Assembly (NCBI RefSeq): GCF_900107015.1 | Contig: NZ_FNOI01000002.1 | Span: forward strand, 62,001-126,000 | From: Litoreibacter albidus | GTDB taxonomy: Bacteria; Pseudomonadota; Alphaproteobacteria; Rhodobacterales; Rhodobacteraceae | Direction of reading: 5' to 3' | Length of the DNA stretch: 64,000 bases | Part shown: one piece after another, positions 1 to 9,556 of the stretch | Layout: every line of letters begins with the position of its first letter | Numbering within the stretch: position 1 is the first letter of the stretch | Program-made: the position numbers and the translations under genes | Notes under the pieces: model-generated | The model's input: only the letters and a program-made list of their open reading frames with translations | What the model was told of the DNA's origin: nothing | The model's database searches: none

Positions 1-2452
1 GTTCATCGGACCCTATAGCGCCGTTTGATCCCTGCTCGCGTCCTAGCGGGTCGCGATTTTGACGTGACGCCTGCCCTTGTGGGCGTCCTTGCTCCTGCGC
101 CCCATCCCGCTGTTCTTGCGCCATGGCTTCGCTCAGGCTACGCATGCCCTCGCGTAGCGCTTCCATCGCATCGGATTGCGCGCCTAAAGCTTCGGCGGTC
201 TGATCATCGCGGAGCGCCTGCTCCGCACGGTCCATCGCTTCGCCCGCACGGTCCAGTGCCTCGCGCGCGGCATCGCCCTCTGGCGTACCCTTACCGGGCA
301 GGCTGCGTTGCTGGCGCTCTAGCTCATCACGTAGGTCTTGCTGACGGTCCGCGAGGGAGCGGTTCTCATCACCGCCTTGGGGTTGCTGATTGCCCTGACC
401 TTGCTGGCCATCCTGCTCGCCGCCCTGTTCTCCGCTTTCACCCTCATGGCTTTGACCGCGGCCCTGACCGCCGTTGCGCCCTTCGTTGCCCTCGCTCTCG
501 CCAGTTTGGGCGTTCGGGTTGAACTGTTCTTGAAGGTCGCGAAACGCGTCATCGCTCAGTCCCTGCTGTTCGCGCAGTGAGTCCTGCAACCCTTCCATTG
601 CTTGTTGGCCAGGACTTTGCTGGCCTTCGCCGCCTTCGCCCTGCGCGACATCCATGTTCTTCATCATTTCCATAAGTTGGTCGAGCAAGGCTTGCGCCTC
701 GGCCATTTTGCCCTCTTCCATCAGGCGCTGAATTTCATCCAGCATCTGTTGAAGCTGATCTTCCGTGACCTCTTGCTGCTCACCTTGGGCCTGTTGTTGC
801 CCTTCGTCGTTCTGCCCCTCTTGGGCCAGTTGTTCCATATACTGCTGCATCGCTTCACTAAGCTCTTGCATCAGCTCTGCGATTTCTTCGTTCGTCGCGC
901 CGTCTTTCATCGCGTCCGACAAACGATCCTGCGCGCGCTGAAGCCGCTCCAACGCGTCGGACAATCGGCCATCTTCAAGAAGCGTGGCGGCCTGCCACAG
1001 CATGTCCGCGACCTCTGCTTGCTTTTCATCAGAGATCCCAAACCGCGTTGCCAACTCCAGACGCGTGATTGCCATGCGTACGGTCAGGTAAGCCAATTCG
1101 CTGGAGAAAAACCCCTCGGGGTCATAGGTGATCGTGCGCAGCACCTGCCCGATACGTTTCGCGTTAGCGCGCGACCACAGCAAGTCACGGCGCTGCTCCA
1201 CCAAGGCTTTGGCGATAGGTTGGAAAAACCGCCGCCCCGGAAGCTCTGTCGAGACGACCGTGTTAGAGCTGGCCTGATCTGCGATATCCGTGACCGACAG
1301 CGCGATGGTGACCGGCAGTCCTGACCACGGGTGTTCGGACAAGTTCTCAATAAGGCGTTCGTCGAAACTGTCCCTGTCGCCCGCGATCGGCATCGGCAGA
1401 TCAAGTACGATGTCCTCACGCGGCTCTGGTGCCACGACCAAGCCGTAGCGTCTGTCGACCGACGCCAGATCAAGCGACACGGTCGCCGTGCCCCGCTCTA
1501 CGCCGTAATCGTCTGACGCGGAGAACGGCAACTCCATTTCGCCATCAAGCTTACGCGACACTTCTCCAACGGCGCTAACCGTCGGAGGTGCATCCGATTG
1601 AGCGGTGATTTGCCACTCTGCAATATCGTCGCCCTCAATTCGAATAACGCCGTCTTGCTGAATGACTTTCGTGAAGGCCGTTTTCGGCGCTTCGCCCTCG
1701 ACATTTGGGACACCCGACACCGTCTCCGACAATGTCAGACTTCCAACCTGCCCGTAGAGGCGCACCGTTAGATCGCTGCCTTTCGGCACCGTCAGCTCCG
1801 ATACTTTGACGTCGTTCAGGTATAGGCTGGGTTTGCCCGTGTAGCTGGGTGGCTCAATCCACACTTCCCACGCGGGTCCGGCGGCAACAGCCCGTCCTAG
1901 CCCGCGCGCCGCGAGATCATCAAGGGGGCCACTACGCCACAAACTGCCAGAGCCGAGTGTGACCACCAAAAGCAGCAGCGCCACATACCTGAGCGCATAT
2001 GGATCCTGCTTTGACACCCGCAGATCGGGCGCGACCGCTTTAGCCTCGCCCAGCCGCGCTTGCATTCTTGCCTTATGCGCAAGCCATATGGCCTTGGACG
2101 CATCGTCGCCCGCCCCCAGTGCTTGGTGGTCCATCGCCGCAGTAACCGGACGCCCGGGCATAGTGCGGTCGATCCTGTCCAGCGCGTCACCCCAACGCGG
2201 CATCTGAAACTTGCGCCACGCGTAAACCAAACTGGCAAGAAGGCCCGAGGCACACGTAACAGCGATTAACCCAAGAACGGGCAGCCCAACGGACATTGCA
2301 CCGACCAGAACAAACGCGACGACACTGAGGAACAAAGCGGTCCAAAAAGGCCAGAATGCGTAGGTCACCCTCTCAGCCCACAGCCCCGCCAGCGTGAGCC
2401 GTGCGGGCCACTTCAAAGCGGAGAGGTCTAGATTGGTGTCAGGTTCGCGCAT
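1..2452 (-). CDS. DUF4175 / TIGR02302 family membrane protein (3' end cut by window edge)
   Basis: The frame is open from an ATG at 2452 to base 1 (about 817 codons), so the C-terminus lies outside the window. The N-terminus (MREPDTNLDLSALKWPARL) is followed by two hydrophobic segments within the first 75 residues. A large middle region probably lies in the periplasm. From about residue 480 the chain becomes rich in Gln, Glu, Met and Gly (runs such as QQMLDEIQRLMEEGKMAEAQ and GGQGRGQSHEGESGEQGG). This architecture matches the TIGR02302 proteins commonly found next to lysA in Rhodobacterales. Function is unknown; cell-envelope role is an inference from the topology. It begins 34 bases after the lysA stop and is probably cotranscribed with it. 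Confidence 0.85.
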   Translation of the reverse strand, partial: MREPDTNLDLSALKWPARLTLAGLWAERVTYAFWPFWTALFLSVVAFVLVGAMSVGLPVLGLIAVTCASGLLASLVYAWRKFQMPRWGDALDRIDRTMPGRPVTAAMDHQALGAGDDASKAIWLAHKARMQARLGEAKAVAPDLRVSKQDPYALRYVALLLLVVTLGSGSLWRSGPLDDLAARGLGRAVAAGPAWEVWIEPPSYTGKPSLYLNDVKVSELTVPKGSDLTVRLYGQVGSLTLSETVSGVPNVEGEAPKTAFTKVIQQDGVIRIEGDDIAEWQITAQSDAPPTVSAVGEVSRKLDGEMELPFSASDDYGVERGTATVSLDLASVDRRYGLVVAPEPREDIVLDLPMPIAGDRDSFDERLIENLSEHPWSGLPVTIALSVTDIADQASSNTVVSTELPGRRFFQPIAKALVEQRRDLLWSRANAKRIGQVLRTITYDPEGFFSSELAYLTVRMAITRLELATRFGISDEKQAEVADMLWQAATLLEDGRLSDALERLQRAQDRLSDAMKDGATNEEIAELMQELSEAMQQYMEQLAQEGQNDEGQQQAQGEQQEVTEDQLQQMLDEIQRLMEEGKMAEAQALLDQLMEMMKNMDVAQGEGGEGQQSPGQQAMEGLQDSLREQQGLSDDAFRDLQEQFNPNAQTGESEGNEGRNGGQGRGQSHEGESGEQGGEQDGQQGQGNQQPQGGDENRSLADRQQDLRDELERQQRSLPGKGTPEGDAAREALDRAGEAMDRAEQALRDDQTAEALGAQSDAMEALREGMRSLSEAMAQEQRDGAQEQGRPQGQASRQNRDPLGREQGSNGAIGSDE

Positions 2453-2485
2453 CAAGTCATCCTGAGAGGGCAACGCACCATAGCG

Positions 2486-3751
2486 TTACAGCCACTTAGG
2501 GATAGTATCTCGATTTATCATCTCGTCAAAGGTCGGGCGCTGCCGGATGACGGCGAATTGATCGCCGTGCACCAATACCTCTGGGATAAGTGGTCGGGAA
2601 TTGTACTCGGACGCCATGACCGCACCGTAAGCTCCTGCTGAGCGGAATGCCACCAACTCACCCTCTGCGACGGGGGGCATCACGCGCTGTTTCGCGAATG
2701 TGTCACCGCTTTCGCAGATCGGGCCGACAATGTCATATTTGGCTTGCTCAATTCCGGCGGAAGGCTCCACAACCGGAATAATATCATGGTGCGCGCCATA
2801 CATCGCTGGGCGGATCAAGTCGTTCATCGCCGCATCAATAATCATGAAGCTGCGGTCTTCGCCCTCTTTGATGTAGATGACCTCTGACACTAGCAAACCC
2901 GCGTTACCAGCAATCAACCGGCCCGGCTCAATTTCGATTTCGCAGCCAAGATGGCCGACTTTTTCGCGGACCAATTCACCAAATTCCTGCGGCAATGGCG
3001 GCGCGTCGTTGGAGCGCTCGTAGGGAATGCCCAAGCCACCACCCAAATCAAGGCGGCGGATGTTGTGCCCCTCGGCGCGCAGCATTGCCGTCAACTCTGC
3101 AACCTTGTCGAAGGCCTGCCCGAACGGTTCCAGCTGCGTTAGCTGGCTCCCGATGTGCACGTCAATGCCGACAACGTCCAAGCCTGGCAGGGCAGCGGCC
3201 TCGGCATAGACCTCCTTGGCGCGCGAAATGGGGATGCCGAATTTGTTCTCGGATTTCCCTGTCGCGATCTTTTCGTGGGTCTTGGCGTCAACATCGGGGT
3301 TGACCCGAATGGTCACCGGCGCAACCACTCCCATAGATGAGGCAACCTCTGACAGCGCCTGCATCTCTGGTTCGCTCTCGATATTGAACTGGCGAATACC
3401 ACCTTCTAGCGCAAGCCGCATTTCCGCGCGTGTTTTCCCGACGCCAGAGAAAACTATCCGCTCGCCGGGAACGCCTGCGGCCTTCGCGCGCATGTACTCG
3501 CCGCCAGAAACGACATCCATCCCTGCCCCAAGGTCACCCAATAACTTCAAAACGGCCTGATTGGAATTCGCCTTCATCGCGTAACACACAAGGTGGTCTG
3601 TCCAGTCCAGCGCATCATCGAACAAGCGAAAATGGCGTGTCAGAGTCGCAGTGGAGTACACATAAAAAGGCGCGCCCACCTGGGCGGCAATGTCAGCGAT
3701 CGCAACGTCTTCGGCATGCAGCTTGCCATCGCGGTAAAGAAAATGATCCAT
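2486..3751 (-). CDS. lysA: diaminopimelate decarboxylase
   Basis: Converts meso-diaminopimelate to L-lysine, the last step of lysine synthesis; cytosolic PLP enzyme. The 421-residue chain starts MDHFLYRDGKLHAEDVAI. It shows the fold type III PLP lysine in CYAMKANSNQAV (K60), HIGSQ, the glycine-rich phosphate loop LDLGGGLGIPY, the catalytic-cysteine motif CESGDTF and the C-terminal GAYGAVMASEYNSRP. The frame is open further upstream, but the ATG at 3751 overlaps the stop of the preceding gene as TGATG and matches the family N-terminus, so the shorter start is used. It sits between the DUF2834 gene and the DUF4175 gene, all on one strand. Confidence 0.97.
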   Translation of the reverse strand: MDHFLYRDGKLHAEDVAIADIAAQVGAPFYVYSTATLTRHFRLFDDALDWTDHLVCYAMKANSNQAVLKLLGDLGAGMDVVSGGEYMRAKAAGVPGERIVFSGVGKTRAEMRLALEGGIRQFNIESEPEMQALSEVASSMGVVAPVTIRVNPDVDAKTHEKIATGKSENKFGIPISRAKEVYAEAAALPGLDVVGIDVHIGSQLTQLEPFGQAFDKVAELTAMLRAEGHNIRRLDLGGGLGIPYERSNDAPPLPQEFGELVREKVGHLGCEIEIEPGRLIAGNAGLLVSEVIYIKEGEDRSFMIIDAAMNDLIRPAMYGAHHDIIPVVEPSAGIEQAKYDIVGPICESGDTFAKQRVMPPVAEGELVAFRSAGAYGAVMASEYNSRPLIPEVLVHGDQFAVIRQRPTFDEMINRDTIPKWL

Positions 3752-4068
3752 CAGTCGAGGGGCCTTGTGCGCAGAAACAAATAGAGCGGTAACCCGCAGG
3801 ACACACCGATACAGAATGTGGCCGGGATCGCAACCAGCGCCAGCCAATTTCGGCGCACTGCGACTTCAGCTACGATCCAGACTGTCAGCGTTATGGCGGC
3901 GATGGTCAAATCCCAGACCAGTCCCGACGTGGCAGCGTTCGCGTGCCATGCAGCCACCATCTGCCCGAGCGAAAAGCCGTACTCACTAAACCATTGAGCA
4001 AAATAGTACATGGGGTGGATTGCCCCCCAAAATGCCAAGGTCAGATAGATCAAGCGCAGCTTCGACAT
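3751..4068 (-). CDS. DUF2834 domain small membrane protein
   Basis: A 105-residue protein with three or four hydrophobic helices, starting MSKLRLIYLTLAFWGAIHPM. The pattern, including WFSEYGFSLGQMVAAWHANAAT and VWDLTIAAITLTVWIVAE, is that of DUF2834, whose function is unknown. The ATG at 4068 has an AGGAGG-type ribosome binding site 8 bases upstream (cctcct at 4075-4080 on the plus strand), which favours it over an upstream in-frame start. Its stop overlaps the lysA start by one base, so translational coupling to lysA is likely. Confidence 0.85.
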   Translation of the reverse strand: MSKLRLIYLTLAFWGAIHPMYYFAQWFSEYGFSLGQMVAAWHANAATSGLVWDLTIAAITLTVWIVAEVAVRRNWLALVAIPATFCIGVSCGLPLYLFLRTRPLD

Positions 4069-4190
4069 TTGGGCCTCCTGTCCTAGGCGGATGTAGCGCG
4101 GGCCTACCCCTATCGCCACAAGAATTTACCACCCCCGCCATGCGTTCGCCCAATTCATTTGGCAATTTTCACCAGGTAAGGGGCTAAACT

Positions 4191-5171
4191 ATGCGAAATT
4201 TCTTCTACTTTTCGGTGATCTACACCGCATTTGCCATCGCGTTGGTGATGGTATTGAGGGACGATCCCGTTACCCTGCTGACGGTGGCGTTGCTGAAATC
4301 TGTGGTCCTTGCCAAATCGCTGGGCGGATATCTAAAGCTTTTCGGCATAGCTCTTTTACTGGTTCTATACCTGACGCGTCACACAGGGCTGCGAAACCGT
4401 CTCGTGCCGTCCCTGTATGCAATATGGGGATGCCTCATCTTTGCGGCAGGGTTTTCGCTCTTTAAAACCTCCATCCCTTTTGTGGTCCCATTCTGGGCTG
4501 ATCCATTGATGGCAAACGTGGATGCGGCGCTACATGGCGACATTGCCCCATGGCAGCTGGCGCACGGGCTGTCGGAATTCATTAACCCGAATGTAGTGAC
4601 CTTCCTTTACTTCGGCCTCTGGACCCTGCCCGCCGTGTTCTTGCCCTTGATCATCGCAATTACGGACGGGGATCATGCGCGGCATAAACGCTTTTTGATC
4701 CTTTATGCCCTGTGCTGGGTAGGCCTTGGCAATGTTCTGGCGACGGCATTCAGCTCGGTAGGCCCCGTGTATTACGACCCGCTGCTCGGGAGCACTCGGT
4801 TTGCCGACCTAACGGTCGCCCTAATATCGAGCGGCATCACAGATAGCACCCTAGGCCTAGTACAGCAAAACCTGTGGCTGGATTACTCTGAAAAATCGCA
4901 GGCAATCGGCTCCGGCATATCCGCGTTCCCATCGGTTCACGTGGGCATTTCAACGGTTGTGGCGCTGTACCTTGCGGAGCGCAGCAAGTGGCTCGCCCCC
5001 CTAGGCCTCGCCTTTCTGGCTGTGATCGGCTTCATCTCCGTCTACAACGGCTGGCACTACGCAGTGGACGGCTATGCCTCCGTAATTGTGATGGTGACTG
5101 CGTGGTGGGCACTTCACAAATACGCTCAACCTCGACGCAACGTCGCAATTGCCACTTACATTCCTGCTTGA
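4191..5171 (+). CDS. PAP2-superfamily integral membrane phosphatase/transferase (Aur1/Ipt1-like)
   Basis: A 326-residue polytopic membrane protein. C-terminal motifs SAFPSVHVG (about residues 244-252) and GWHYAVDGYAS (about 286-296) correspond to the second and third active-site motifs of the PAP2 phosphatase superfamily, in the form seen in inositolphosphotransferase-like members. Such enzymes transfer or hydrolyse lipid-linked phosphates; the substrate cannot be told from the sequence. The ATG follows ggtaaggggctaaact. It is divergent from the DUF2834-lysA operon and stands alone. Confidence 0.8.
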   Translation: MRNFFYFSVIYTAFAIALVMVLRDDPVTLLTVALLKSVVLAKSLGGYLKLFGIALLLVLYLTRHTGLRNRLVPSLYAIWGCLIFAAGFSLFKTSIPFVVPFWADPLMANVDAALHGDIAPWQLAHGLSEFINPNVVTFLYFGLWTLPAVFLPLIIAITDGDHARHKRFLILYALCWVGLGNVLATAFSSVGPVYYDPLLGSTRFADLTVALISSGITDSTLGLVQQNLWLDYSEKSQAIGSGISAFPSVHVGISTVVALYLAERSKWLAPLGLAFLAVIGFISVYNGWHYAVDGYASVIVMVTAWWALHKYAQPRRNVAIATYIPA

Positions 5172-5238
5172 TTGAAGGTTTAAAGCTAACATTGTTGCGA
5201 ACCCATCCTTCGGGATGCTGCGAGAGGGATACTGAGAC

Positions 5239-6873
5239 ATGGCTGAGATTGAACGCGAAAGCATGGAATATGATGTGGTCATCGTGGGGGCTGGTCCTGC
5301 TGGCCTGAGCGCGGCCATTCGCCTGAAACAGCTTGACGCGGACTTGAACGTCGTCGTGCTGGAAAAGGGCTCAGAGGTGGGTGCTCACATCCTATCCGGC
5401 GCGGTTCTTGATCCCTGTGGCCTTGACGCCTTGTTGCCCGATTGGCGCGACATGGGCGCGCCAATCACCGTCCCCGTCAAGGAAGACAACTTCTACATGC
5501 TGGGCGAGGCCGGTCAGATACGCCTGCCGCACCTGATGATGCCGCCGCTGCTGAGCAACCATGGCAACTATATCGTGTCCATGGGCAACGTATGCCGCTG
5601 GATGGCAGAGCAAGCCGAAGGTATGGGCGTCGAAATTTTTCCGGGCATGGCATGTTCCGACATTGTTTACGGCGATAGCGGCGAAGTGAAAGGCGTTATC
5701 GCGGGCGTCTTCGGGCTAGAGGCAGACGGCTCTTACGGCGAGAACACTGAACCGGGGATGGAGTTGCACGGCAAATACGTCTTCTTCTCGGAAGGTGTAC
5801 GCGGATCGTTGTCACAGCAGATCATCAAGAAATTTGACCTTGCCAAAGACTCTGGCCCGCAGAAGTACGGCCTCGGCATGAAAGAAATCTGGGAAATCGA
5901 CCCAGCCAAGCACAAGGAAGGCACAGTCACACACACGATGGGTTGGCCTTTGGGTGGTAACGCAGGCGGCGGGTCGTTCATCTACCACCTCGACAACAAT
6001 CAGGTGTATGTCGGCTTCGTGGTTCACCTGAACTACGAGAACCCGCACTTGTTCCCCTACATGGAATTCCAGCGTTTCAAACACCACCCGATGGTTGCGG
6101 ACCTGCTGGAAGGCGGCAAGCGCGTGGCCTACGGCGCACGCGCGATCACTGAGGGCGGCTGGCAGTCTTTGCCAAGAACTGTGTTCCCTGGTGGCGCACT
6201 GCTGGGCTGTTCCGCCGGTATGGTCAACGTGCCTCGCATCAAGGGCAACCATAACGCGATGCTATCGGGCAAAGCCGCCGCAGAGGCCGCGTTCGAGGCG
6301 ATTGGTGCAGGTCGTGCTGGCGACACGCTGGACAGCTACGACACCGAAGTCCGCACCGGCGCGATTGGCAAAGACCTGAAGCGCGTGCGCAACGTAAAGC
6401 CGCTTTGGTCCAACTACGGGCTGACCGCCTCGCTCATCGTCGGTGGCGCGGACATGTGGTGCAATAACATCTTTGGGACGTCGCCGCTGAACCTGAAGCA
6501 CGGCAAATCCGACGCAGAAGCCACCGGCAAGGCTGCCGACTTCACCCCAATTGATTACCCGAAACCAGACGGCAAACTGTCGTTCGACCGGTTGACCAAC
6601 GTGGCCTTCGCTGCAACCAACCACGAAGAGAGCCAGCCGTCCCACCTCAAACTGAAAGACCCGAGCGTTCCAATCGACGTAAACGTGCCTTTGTACGCGG
6701 AGCCCGCGCAGCGATATTGCCCCGCAGGCGTGTACGAAGTGGTTGATAACAACTTCGTGATTAACTTTCAGAACTGCGTCCACTGCAAGACTTGCGACAT
6801 TAAGGATCCGTCGCAAAACATCGTCTGGACAACGCCGCAAGGTGGTGACGGGCCGAACTACCCCAACATGTAA
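5239..6873 (+). CDS. electron transfer flavoprotein-ubiquinone oxidoreductase
   Basis: Membrane-associated enzyme that passes electrons from reduced ETF (fatty-acid and amino-acid dehydrogenases) to ubiquinone. The 544-residue length is usual for the family. The FAD-binding motif VVIVGAGPAGLSAA is at residues 13-26. The C-terminal [4Fe-4S] cysteines are C494, C513, C516 and C519 in CPAGVYEV and NCVHCKTCDIKDP. The ATG follows a gagaggga ribosome binding site. The gene appears monocistronic, with an inverted repeat just after the stop. Confidence 0.97.
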   Translation: MAEIERESMEYDVVIVGAGPAGLSAAIRLKQLDADLNVVVLEKGSEVGAHILSGAVLDPCGLDALLPDWRDMGAPITVPVKEDNFYMLGEAGQIRLPHLMMPPLLSNHGNYIVSMGNVCRWMAEQAEGMGVEIFPGMACSDIVYGDSGEVKGVIAGVFGLEADGSYGENTEPGMELHGKYVFFSEGVRGSLSQQIIKKFDLAKDSGPQKYGLGMKEIWEIDPAKHKEGTVTHTMGWPLGGNAGGGSFIYHLDNNQVYVGFVVHLNYENPHLFPYMEFQRFKHHPMVADLLEGGKRVAYGARAITEGGWQSLPRTVFPGGALLGCSAGMVNVPRIKGNHNAMLSGKAAAEAAFEAIGAGRAGDTLDSYDTEVRTGAIGKDLKRVRNVKPLWSNYGLTASLIVGGADMWCNNIFGTSPLNLKHGKSDAEATGKAADFTPIDYPKPDGKLSFDRLTNVAFAATNHEESQPSHLKLKDPSVPIDVNVPLYAEPAQRYCPAGVYEVVDNNFVINFQNCVHCKTCDIKDPSQNIVWTTPQGGDGPNYPNM

Positions 6874-6882
6874 CTGTGATTT

Positions 6883-6909
6883 GACGCGGCGAGGATACCC
6901 CGCCGCGTC
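6883..6909 (+). terminator. inverted repeat downstream of the ETF-QO gene
   Basis: gacgcggcg (6883-6891) pairs with cgccgcgtc (6901-6909) across a 9-base loop, ten bases after the stop codon. The stem is strong, but no T run follows, so it may only be a weak terminator or an mRNA-end hairpin. Confidence 0.5.
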
Positions 6910-6992
6910 CCTCTCACGAAACATGTCATGGACAACACCAGGGCGCGCACCTACTTTTATCCGTAACGCATGATGAATTGGGCCCAAATCTT

Positions 6993-8702
6993 ATGATAAA
7001 AACTCGCATCCAACGTCGTTTAACTGGGCTTTTGCTGACGCTTGCAGCCAGCACCGCGCCGGCGTTGGCCGCTGAGCACGGGTTGGCGGGGCCATATCTG
7101 GCAGCGCGTCAGGCAACGATTTCATCCGATTATACCGAAGCCTCCTTTTATTACCGCCAAGCCATCGCGGCAGAGCCGGACAATCTGCTCCTCAAGGAAA
7201 GCGCGATTGTAACGCTGATCGGTCAAGGAGATATCGCTGGCGCAGCTGAAGTCGCGCAGCAGCACGAAGACGCTGGCGGCAGAAATCAGATCGTCGACCT
7301 TGTGCTTGATACCGTCGATGTCGCCGCTGGGAAATTCGACCGCGCCGCGTTGGAAAGCCCCGAAACCACTGGTCTTGCCCCGCTCTTGAACGGATTGACC
7401 CGCGCTTGGGCGTTGCTGGGCCAAGGGAAAATGTCCGATGCCAGCGCTGCATTCGACTCGGTGGCGAAAATCGAGGACTTCGCCTCTTTCGCGCATTACC
7501 ACAAAGCACTGGCCTTGGCGTCAGTTGGGGACTTCGAAGGTGCGCACAATATTTTGGGTGGCGACGCGCACGGCCCACTGGTCCTCAGCGTACGCGGTAT
7601 AGAAGCCCACGCTCAGGTCTTGGCCCAGCTTGACCGGCAGAACGACGCTATAGAGCTGTTGAATGCCACCACCGCCAATGGCTTCAGCGCCGAACTCGAA
7701 GACTTGAAGGCGAAATTGCAATCAGGCGAGCCCGTGGCCTATGACTTCGTTGCGAATGCCAGCGAAGGGATCGCGGAGGTTTATTTTAACCTGTCCGCCG
7801 TCCTCGACGGTCGCGCGGCACCAGAGCACGTGTTGCTCTATCTGCGGATGGCGCAACACATCCGCCCCGACCACGCGCCCGCTCTGCTGATGGCGGCTGA
7901 AATCCTAGAAGGCATGGGCCAGTTCGATTTGGCCACAGAGTCCTACGCCTCACTGGATGCTACCTCTCCAGCATATGTATTGGCCGAAATTGGTCGCGCC
8001 AACGCGCTCTACTCCGACGACCGAAAAGAAGCGTCCGTAGAAGTACTGACCGCGCTGTCGGCGTCCCATGGCGAAATTGCCATGGTGCACTCCACATTGG
8101 GCGATATGCTTAGCCGGACCGACAAGAACCAAGAGGCGATAGAAGCGTACTCTCGTGCGCTGCAGCTCAATGGTATCGGAAACCGCAACAACTGGCGGTT
8201 GTTCTATGCACGCGGGATCGTAAAGGAGCGCGAAGACGATTTCATCGGGATGGAGCTTGATTTCCGCAAGGCGCTGGAGCTCGCTCCGAACCAGCCAGAT
8301 ATCTTAAATTACCTCGGCTACTCTCTGGTAGAACAGCGCATCAAACTTCCCGAGGCGCTGAAAATGATCCAAACCGCCGTAAAGGAAAGCCCCGATAGCG
8401 GTTATATTACGGACAGCCTCGGCTGGATTTACTACCGCCTTGGCCGGTTCGAAGATGCCGTGGAGCCCATGGAGCGCGCCGTAGAGCTCCTGCCGGTCGA
8501 CCCCATCGTCAACGATCACCTTGGTGACGTTTACTGGAAAGTGGGCCGAGAACGCGAAGCGGAATTCCAATGGAAGCGCGCGTTGTCATTCAAGCCAGAT
8601 GAAGCCGAAGCCAAGCGCATTCGCGAAAAACTCGCACGCGGGTTAACAGCAGTTTTGGAAGATGAGGCCAAAGCGGAAACCACGCAAACCGCCAAGGAAT
8701 GA
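6993..8702 (+). CDS. exported tetratricopeptide-repeat protein
   Basis: A 569-residue protein with a Sec-type signal peptide (MIKTRIQRRLTGLLLTLAAS, cleavage probably after ALA near residue 26). Helical tetratricopeptide-type repeats run through the whole mature chain, clearest near the C-terminus, for example PDILNYLGYSLVEQ, GYITDSLGWIYYRLGRFEDA and IVNDHLGDVYWKVGRE. TPR arrays are protein-protein scaffolds; the partner is unknown. The frame also opens at a TTG at 6978, but the ATG at 6993 gives a clean signal peptide. It overlaps ispE by 4 bases (ATGA), an arrangement I recognise from Rhodobacterales. Confidence 0.85.
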   Translation: MIKTRIQRRLTGLLLTLAASTAPALAAEHGLAGPYLAARQATISSDYTEASFYYRQAIAAEPDNLLLKESAIVTLIGQGDIAGAAEVAQQHEDAGGRNQIVDLVLDTVDVAAGKFDRAALESPETTGLAPLLNGLTRAWALLGQGKMSDASAAFDSVAKIEDFASFAHYHKALALASVGDFEGAHNILGGDAHGPLVLSVRGIEAHAQVLAQLDRQNDAIELLNATTANGFSAELEDLKAKLQSGEPVAYDFVANASEGIAEVYFNLSAVLDGRAAPEHVLLYLRMAQHIRPDHAPALLMAAEILEGMGQFDLATESYASLDATSPAYVLAEIGRANALYSDDRKEASVEVLTALSASHGEIAMVHSTLGDMLSRTDKNQEAIEAYSRALQLNGIGNRNNWRLFYARGIVKEREDDFIGMELDFRKALELAPNQPDILNYLGYSLVEQRIKLPEALKMIQTAVKESPDSGYITDSLGWIYYRLGRFEDAVEPMERAVELLPVDPIVNDHLGDVYWKVGREREAEFQWKRALSFKPDEAEAKRIREKLARGLTAVLEDEAKAETTQTAKE

Positions 8703-9556
8703 TGGTGCAAGAATTTGCGCCTGCGAAGGTCAACCTGACTTTACACATCACCGGCCAACGCGACGACGGCTATCACCTGCTCGACAGTTTGGTGATGTTC
8801 GCATCAGTCGGCGATACCTTGACGCTGAGCGCCGCGAAAAACCTTGCCCTAGAGGTCGACGGCCCAGAGGCGCCATCTGTGCCAATCGGTGGCAACTCGG
8901 TGTTGTCCGCAGCGGAGATGCTAGCCCCGTCAAAAGGCGCACTGCTGCGATTGACCAAGACACTGCCCGTCGCGGCAGGGATCGGCGGCGGAACAGCGGA
9001 CGCGGCGGCCGCCTATCGCGGCCTGTCGCAACTTTGGGGTTTGCCCTCAGCAAGCCCGACCCCAAGCACCTTCAATCATGTAGCAAAACTAGGCGCGGAT
9101 GTGCCAGTGTGCCTATTCTCGCGCACGGCGCGCATGTCAGGTATCGGCGACCAGGTCGAATTCCTGCCCGATCTCCCAAGGCTCAACGCTGTGTTAATCA
9201 ACCCACGAACGCCGGTGTCTACGCCCGACGTATTCAATTTGATTAGTTCAAAGAACAATCCCAGCATGACCGGCGTTCCTGATGCTACCGTTGCACAGGG
9301 CGACTTCGTTGCGTGGCTGGCGACACAACGCAACGACATGCAGCAGGCAGCGGTAACCCTCGCTCCGATCATCAGTGATGTACTGTCTGCGTTGGCAGAG
9401 ACTACTGGTTGCCAATTGGCGCGCATGTCCGGATCTGGCGCGACATGTTTCGGGATATATCCCGATGCACATGCCGCCTCAAAAGCCGCGAGCGCGATAT
9501 CGCAAGCCCATCCCGATTGGTGGGTTCAGCCTTGCACGTTGGGTGACGGCGCCTAA
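8699..9556 (+). CDS. ispE: 4-diphosphocytidyl-2-C-methyl-D-erythritol kinase
   Basis: Phosphorylates CDP-methylerythritol in the MEP pathway to isoprenoids. GHMP-kinase features: the substrate-site lysine in FAPAKVNLTLHI (K10), QRDDGYHLLDSL, the glycine-rich ATP loop PVAAGIGGGTADAA (about 90-103), GADVPVCL, and C-terminal MSGSGATCFGI. The 285-residue length is usual. Two adjacent ATGs (8699, 8702) are possible. The first overlaps the upstream stop as ATGA. Its stop abuts, tail to tail, the polyprenyl synthase gene, whose product uses MEP-pathway precursors. Confidence 0.96.
   Translation: MMVQEFAPAKVNLTLHITGQRDDGYHLLDSLVMFASVGDTLTLSAAKNLALEVDGPEAPSVPIGGNSVLSAAEMLAPSKGALLRLTKTLPVAAGIGGGTADAAAAYRGLSQLWGLPSASPTPSTFNHVAKLGADVPVCLFSRTARMSGIGDQVEFLPDLPRLNAVLINPRTPVSTPDVFNLISSKNNPSMTGVPDATVAQGDFVAWLATQRNDMQQAAVTLAPIISDVLSALAETTGCQLARMSGSGATCFGIYPDAHAASKAASAISQAHPDWWVQPCTLGDGA

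Noticed and set aside
25-1324. Several plus-strand open frames over the first 1.3 kb
   Set aside because: The minus strand carries the continuous DUF4175 frame with family-like repeats; the plus-strand frames overlap it and have no recognisable sequence.
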